Below are positions 42,026 to 44,330 of a DNA stretch of 44,330 bases, piece after piece. The stretch is from CAYJBP01 sp964368605 (GTDB taxonomy: Bacteria; Bacillota; Dehalobacteriia; UBA4068), in the NCBI GenBank assembly GCA_964368605.1, contig CAYJBP010000006.1:1-44330 (forward strand). The letters run 5' to 3'. A model generated the notes under the pieces. It had not been told where the DNA came from, did no database searches, and was given only the letters and a program-made list of their open reading frames with translations. The translations under genes and the position numbers were made by a program. Position 1 is the first letter of the stretch; each line of letters starts with the position of its first letter.

Positions 42026-42062
42026 GGCTGTTGCAAATTTAAATATTTGTAACAGCCTTTTT
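42026..42062 (+). terminator. Terminator after glmM
   Basis: GGCTGTTGCAAAT and ATTTGTAACAGCC pair (one G.U) around a 6-base loop, followed by five T. It implies that glmS has its own promoter in the remaining 149 bases, though I could not pick a convincing one. It forms the first half of bipartite element copy B. Confidence 0.82.
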
Positions 42063-42072
42063 ACTTTATAAA

Positions 42073-42102
42073 TTCTATTCTTTTTGTAAAAAAAGAATAG
42101 AA
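42073..42102. repeat. AT-rich hairpin, second half of bipartite element (copy B)
   Basis: Arms TTCTATTCTTTTT (42073-42085) and its complement, with loop GT, downstream of the glmM terminator. The following AAAACTTTTGG also resembles a reversed copy of the AAAGTTTT linker. Confidence 0.55.
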
Positions 42103-42211
42103 AAACTTTTGGGGATTCTCTTTGTTTGGTTTCACCTAAACCAAAAAAAGGAAAAGATACCTATTTAGCGAATATATAACAGATTATAGTTTTAATTTAT
42201 GGAGGTTTATT

Positions 42212-44212
42212 ATGTGCGGTATTATTGGTTATGTGGGTTTTAAGCAAGTAATGCCTATTCTTTTAAATGGTTTACGATCCCAGGAATATCGGGGTTATGA
42301 TTCGGCCGGCATTGTCTTACTGGAAGATAATCAGCTGCGCCTTATTCGTTCTAAAGGTAAAATTAAAACTCTTGAGGAAAAAATCGGTGATAATTATGGT
42401 GAGGCTACTTTTGGTATCGGCCATACCCGTTGGGCTACCCATGGCGAGCCTTCCGAGGCCAATGCTCATCCCCATTTGGATTGCAAAAAACAATTGGCGA
42501 TGATTCATAATGGCATTATCGAAAATTATCTGGAATTAAGGCAGGATTTGCTGGCCAAAGGCCATAAGTTCTGTTCCGAAACCGATACCGAGGTTTTGCC
42601 TCATTTATTAGAGAATTATTATCAAGGCGATTTAAAATCGGCCTTTATGCGCATGGTTAAAGATTTGCGTGGCGCCTATGCCATGGTGGCCATGAGCAAG
42701 TTAGAGCCTCGTAAACTAATGGTTGCACGCAAAGAAAGCCCCTTGGTTATCGGTATTGGCGATGGCGAATACTTTGTAGCTTCGGATATGGCGGCCTTGA
42801 TTGAATATACCCGTGATATTATCGTGCTGCAAAATGGCGATATTGCCGAAATTACCGAGCAGGGTGTTGTAGTTTATCATGATGATCAACCGGTAGAGCG
42901 CCAAATTTTGCATATTGATTGGGATAAACAAGCTGCTCAAAAAGGCGGTTATCCTCATTTTATGCTTAAGGAAATTATGGAGCAACCCCAGGCCTTGCGC
43001 CAGGCTATGAATGGCCGCATTACTTTAGATCGCAATGATATTACTTTAGATGGCCTAGATTTACCGGCCGATTATTGGCATAGTATTAATAAAATTACCT
43101 TGGTGGCCTGCGGTACGGCTTATCATGCCGGTATGATTGGCAAAAGTATTATGGAAAAACTTTTGCGCCAGCCGGTGGAGGTTGATGTAGCCTCGGAATT
43201 CCGTTATCGCGACCCTTTAATTGATGATAAAACTTTAGTTATTGTTATTTCTCAAAGTGGCGAAACCGCCGATACCTTGCAAGCTTTGCGCAATAGCAAA
43301 CAACAGGGCGCTAAAACTATTGCTATTTGCAATGTGGTAGCATCCAGCATTACCAATGAGGCCGACCATGTTTTATATACCTATGCCGGCCCGGAAATTG
43401 CCGTGGCATCAACCAAAGCTTATATTACCCAGCTAATGGTTTTATATTTATTAACCTTATTTATCGCCAAAAAGCAGGATAAAATTGCTGATAATCTTTA
43501 CCTGGAATATATTCGGGCTTTGGCCGAATTACCTGATGGTGTGCAGACTATTTTGGATACCAAATCCGAGCAAATCAAGGGCATGGCCGATACTTTTTGC
43601 ACTTTAAACGATCAATGCTCTTCTTTACTACGCGAATCTTATGCCTATATGCTTAAAAAGACTAAGCCCCAGGCTATTCGCCGCCCCGATATTGCTAAGC
43701 TAGCAGAAAAACCTTATGATCATACCGCTAATGTATTTAATTATATCGAGCGGCTTACCGAGGAAATTTGCGCCCATAAACCGGCTTTCTTTATCGGGCG
43801 CGGCCTTGATTATGGGGTGGCTTTAGAAGGTGCTTTAAAGCTGAAGGAGATTTCCTATATTCATGCCGAGGCTTATGCGGCCGGCGAATTAAAGCATGGA
43901 ACTATAGCCTTAATCGTGCCGCAGCTACCTATTGTTGCGCTTTGCACCCAAAGCCATGTTATTGAAAAAATGATTAGCAATATTGCCGAATTAAATGCCC
44001 GTAAGGCTCATGTTTTGGGTATTGCCTTTGAAGGGTTGGCACATATTGAAGAAGTTTGTGCCGAGGTATTATATTTACCTAAAACTTTAGATGATTTAGC
44101 GCCGATACTGGCTGTTATCCCCCTACAGTTATTGGCCTATTATGCATCGGTTGCCCGTAATTGCGATGTTGACCAACCACGCAATTTAGCCAAGAGTGTT
44201 ACTGTTGAATAA
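42212..44212 (+). CDS. glmS: Glutamine-fructose-6-phosphate aminotransferase GlmS
   Basis: 666 residues. GlmS makes glucosamine-6-phosphate from fructose-6-phosphate and glutamine. The N-terminal Cys2 amidohydrolase (MCGIIGYVG, HTRWATHGEPSEANAHPH, HNGIIENY) is complete. Both SIS domains are present (CGTAYHAG, SQSGETADT, ASTKAY; then GALKLKEISYIHAEAYAAGELKHG) and the end DVDQPRNLAKSVTVE is exact. Family members are near 600-610 residues; here about 57 extra residues lie between GMADTF and FFIGRG (about 467-525). The ATG follows GGAGG. No glmS ribozyme sequence is visible in the 191-base leader. Confidence 0.96.
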   Translation: MCGIIGYVGFKQVMPILLNGLRSQEYRGYDSAGIVLLEDNQLRLIRSKGKIKTLEEKIGDNYGEATFGIGHTRWATHGEPSEANAHPHLDCKKQLAMIHNGIIENYLELRQDLLAKGHKFCSETDTEVLPHLLENYYQGDLKSAFMRMVKDLRGAYAMVAMSKLEPRKLMVARKESPLVIGIGDGEYFVASDMAALIEYTRDIIVLQNGDIAEITEQGVVVYHDDQPVERQILHIDWDKQAAQKGGYPHFMLKEIMEQPQALRQAMNGRITLDRNDITLDGLDLPADYWHSINKITLVACGTAYHAGMIGKSIMEKLLRQPVEVDVASEFRYRDPLIDDKTLVIVISQSGETADTLQALRNSKQQGAKTIAICNVVASSITNEADHVLYTYAGPEIAVASTKAYITQLMVLYLLTLFIAKKQDKIADNLYLEYIRALAELPDGVQTILDTKSEQIKGMADTFCTLNDQCSSLLRESYAYMLKKTKPQAIRRPDIAKLAEKPYDHTANVFNYIERLTEEICAHKPAFFIGRGLDYGVALEGALKLKEISYIHAEAYAAGELKHGTIALIVPQLPIVALCTQSHVIEKMISNIAELNARKAHVLGIAFEGLAHIEEVCAEVLYLPKTLDDLAPILAVIPLQLLAYYASVARNCDVDQPRNLAKSVTVE

Positions 44213-44220
44213 AGAATAAA

Positions 44221-44266
44221 AAGGGGCTGTCGCAAAAAAGCGCGACAGCCCCTTAAAGTTTTTTTT
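44221..44266 (+). terminator. Terminator after glmS
   Basis: AAGGGGCTGTCGC (44221-44233) pairs perfectly with GCGACAGCCCCTT (44242-44254) and is followed by AAAG and eight T. The stem shares CTGTCGC with the terminator at 16488. Confidence 0.88.
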
Positions 44267-44267
44267 G

Positions 44268-44293
44268 GTGCTTTTTTTTTCAAAAAAAAGCAC
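44268..44293. repeat. AT-rich hairpin, second half of bipartite element (copy C)
   Basis: GTGCTTTTTTTT (44268-44279) and AAAAAAAAGCAC (44282-44293) are perfect arms around TC, directly after the terminator T-tract, as in copy A. Confidence 0.65.
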
Positions 44294-44295
44294 GG

Positions 44296-44330
44296 TTTTA
44301 ATCTTTTAATCTTTTAATCTTTTAATCTTT
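44296..44330. repeat. 8-bp tandem repeat at the window edge
   Basis: TTTTAATC is repeated four times without error, plus a partial fifth unit, and runs off the end of the window. It is a simple-sequence array directly downstream of the glmS terminator element. Its full length cannot be seen. Confidence 0.85.

Noticed and set aside
42130..42145. GGTTT-CACCT-AAACC dyad before glmS as an operator
   Set aside because: Short arms and no clear promoter beside it; too weak to call.
1..44330. CRISPR arrays, insertion sequences, prophage genes or att sites
   Set aside because: No spaced direct-repeat array, transposase or integrase motif, or tRNA-flanking duplication was seen on either strand.

Overview
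The window is AT-rich, densely packed DNA, most likely from an anaerobic, endospore-forming Firmicute (Clostridia-like). The evidence is a YunB-type sporulation protein, a CdaA/CdaR/GlmM/GlmS block, purine-rich Shine-Dalgarno sites before most genes, T-tract terminators and a full bacterial selenocysteine-decoding module. No species can be named from sequence alone. There is no CRISPR array, transposase or rRNA.

Layout. (1) 1-5553, mostly minus strand: a small membrane-anchored protein, selA, selB and tRNA-Sec (selC) read as one unit that ends in a strong terminator at the left edge, with tilS upstream. (2) 5610-16531, plus strand: one promoter, then nine tightly packed genes and a terminator. 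These are five paralogous B12-binding-type radical SAM proteins, a GH3-family acyl-acid amido synthetase-like enzyme, two GNAT-like proteins and a class-I-glutamine-amidotransferase-fold (C26) hydrolase. I recognise this combination as no characterised pathway, and it is the best candidate here for an undescribed biosynthetic system. (3) 16597-21693, minus strand: a branched-chain amino-acid type ABC transporter, order livG-livF-livJ-livH-livM. (4) 22059-23950, plus strand: a MarR regulator and a MATE efflux pump behind a near-consensus promoter and a 34-bp perfect palindrome. (5) 24055-29645, minus strand: a class A penicillin-binding protein with a C-terminal fibronectin-like domain, YunB, and a membrane-bound MutS-like ATPase. 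(6) 29688-34123, plus strand: a FIST sensory protein, a hybrid histidine kinase with one degenerate and one intact receiver, trmL and a YigZ/IMPACT protein. (7) 34120-36631, minus strand: a DUF881/Sbp(DUF1290)/DUF881 set and a small membrane protein. (8) 36805-44212, plus strand: cdaA, cdaR, a FAD-dependent oxidoreductase, glmM and glmS, linking c-di-AMP synthesis with UDP-GlcNAc precursor supply.

How it fits together. The right half is a cell-envelope neighbourhood (PBP, c-di-AMP, aminosugar synthesis, Sbp/DUF881). The left half combines translation accessories (Sec insertion, tRNA-Ile lysidine) with a specialised-metabolism operon. A bipartite intergenic repeat (a GC-rich terminator hairpin followed by an AT-rich perfect hairpin) recurs at four operon ends. 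Start codons were chosen by Shine-Dalgarno position and family N-termini. All functional names come from motif recognition by eye, not database search.
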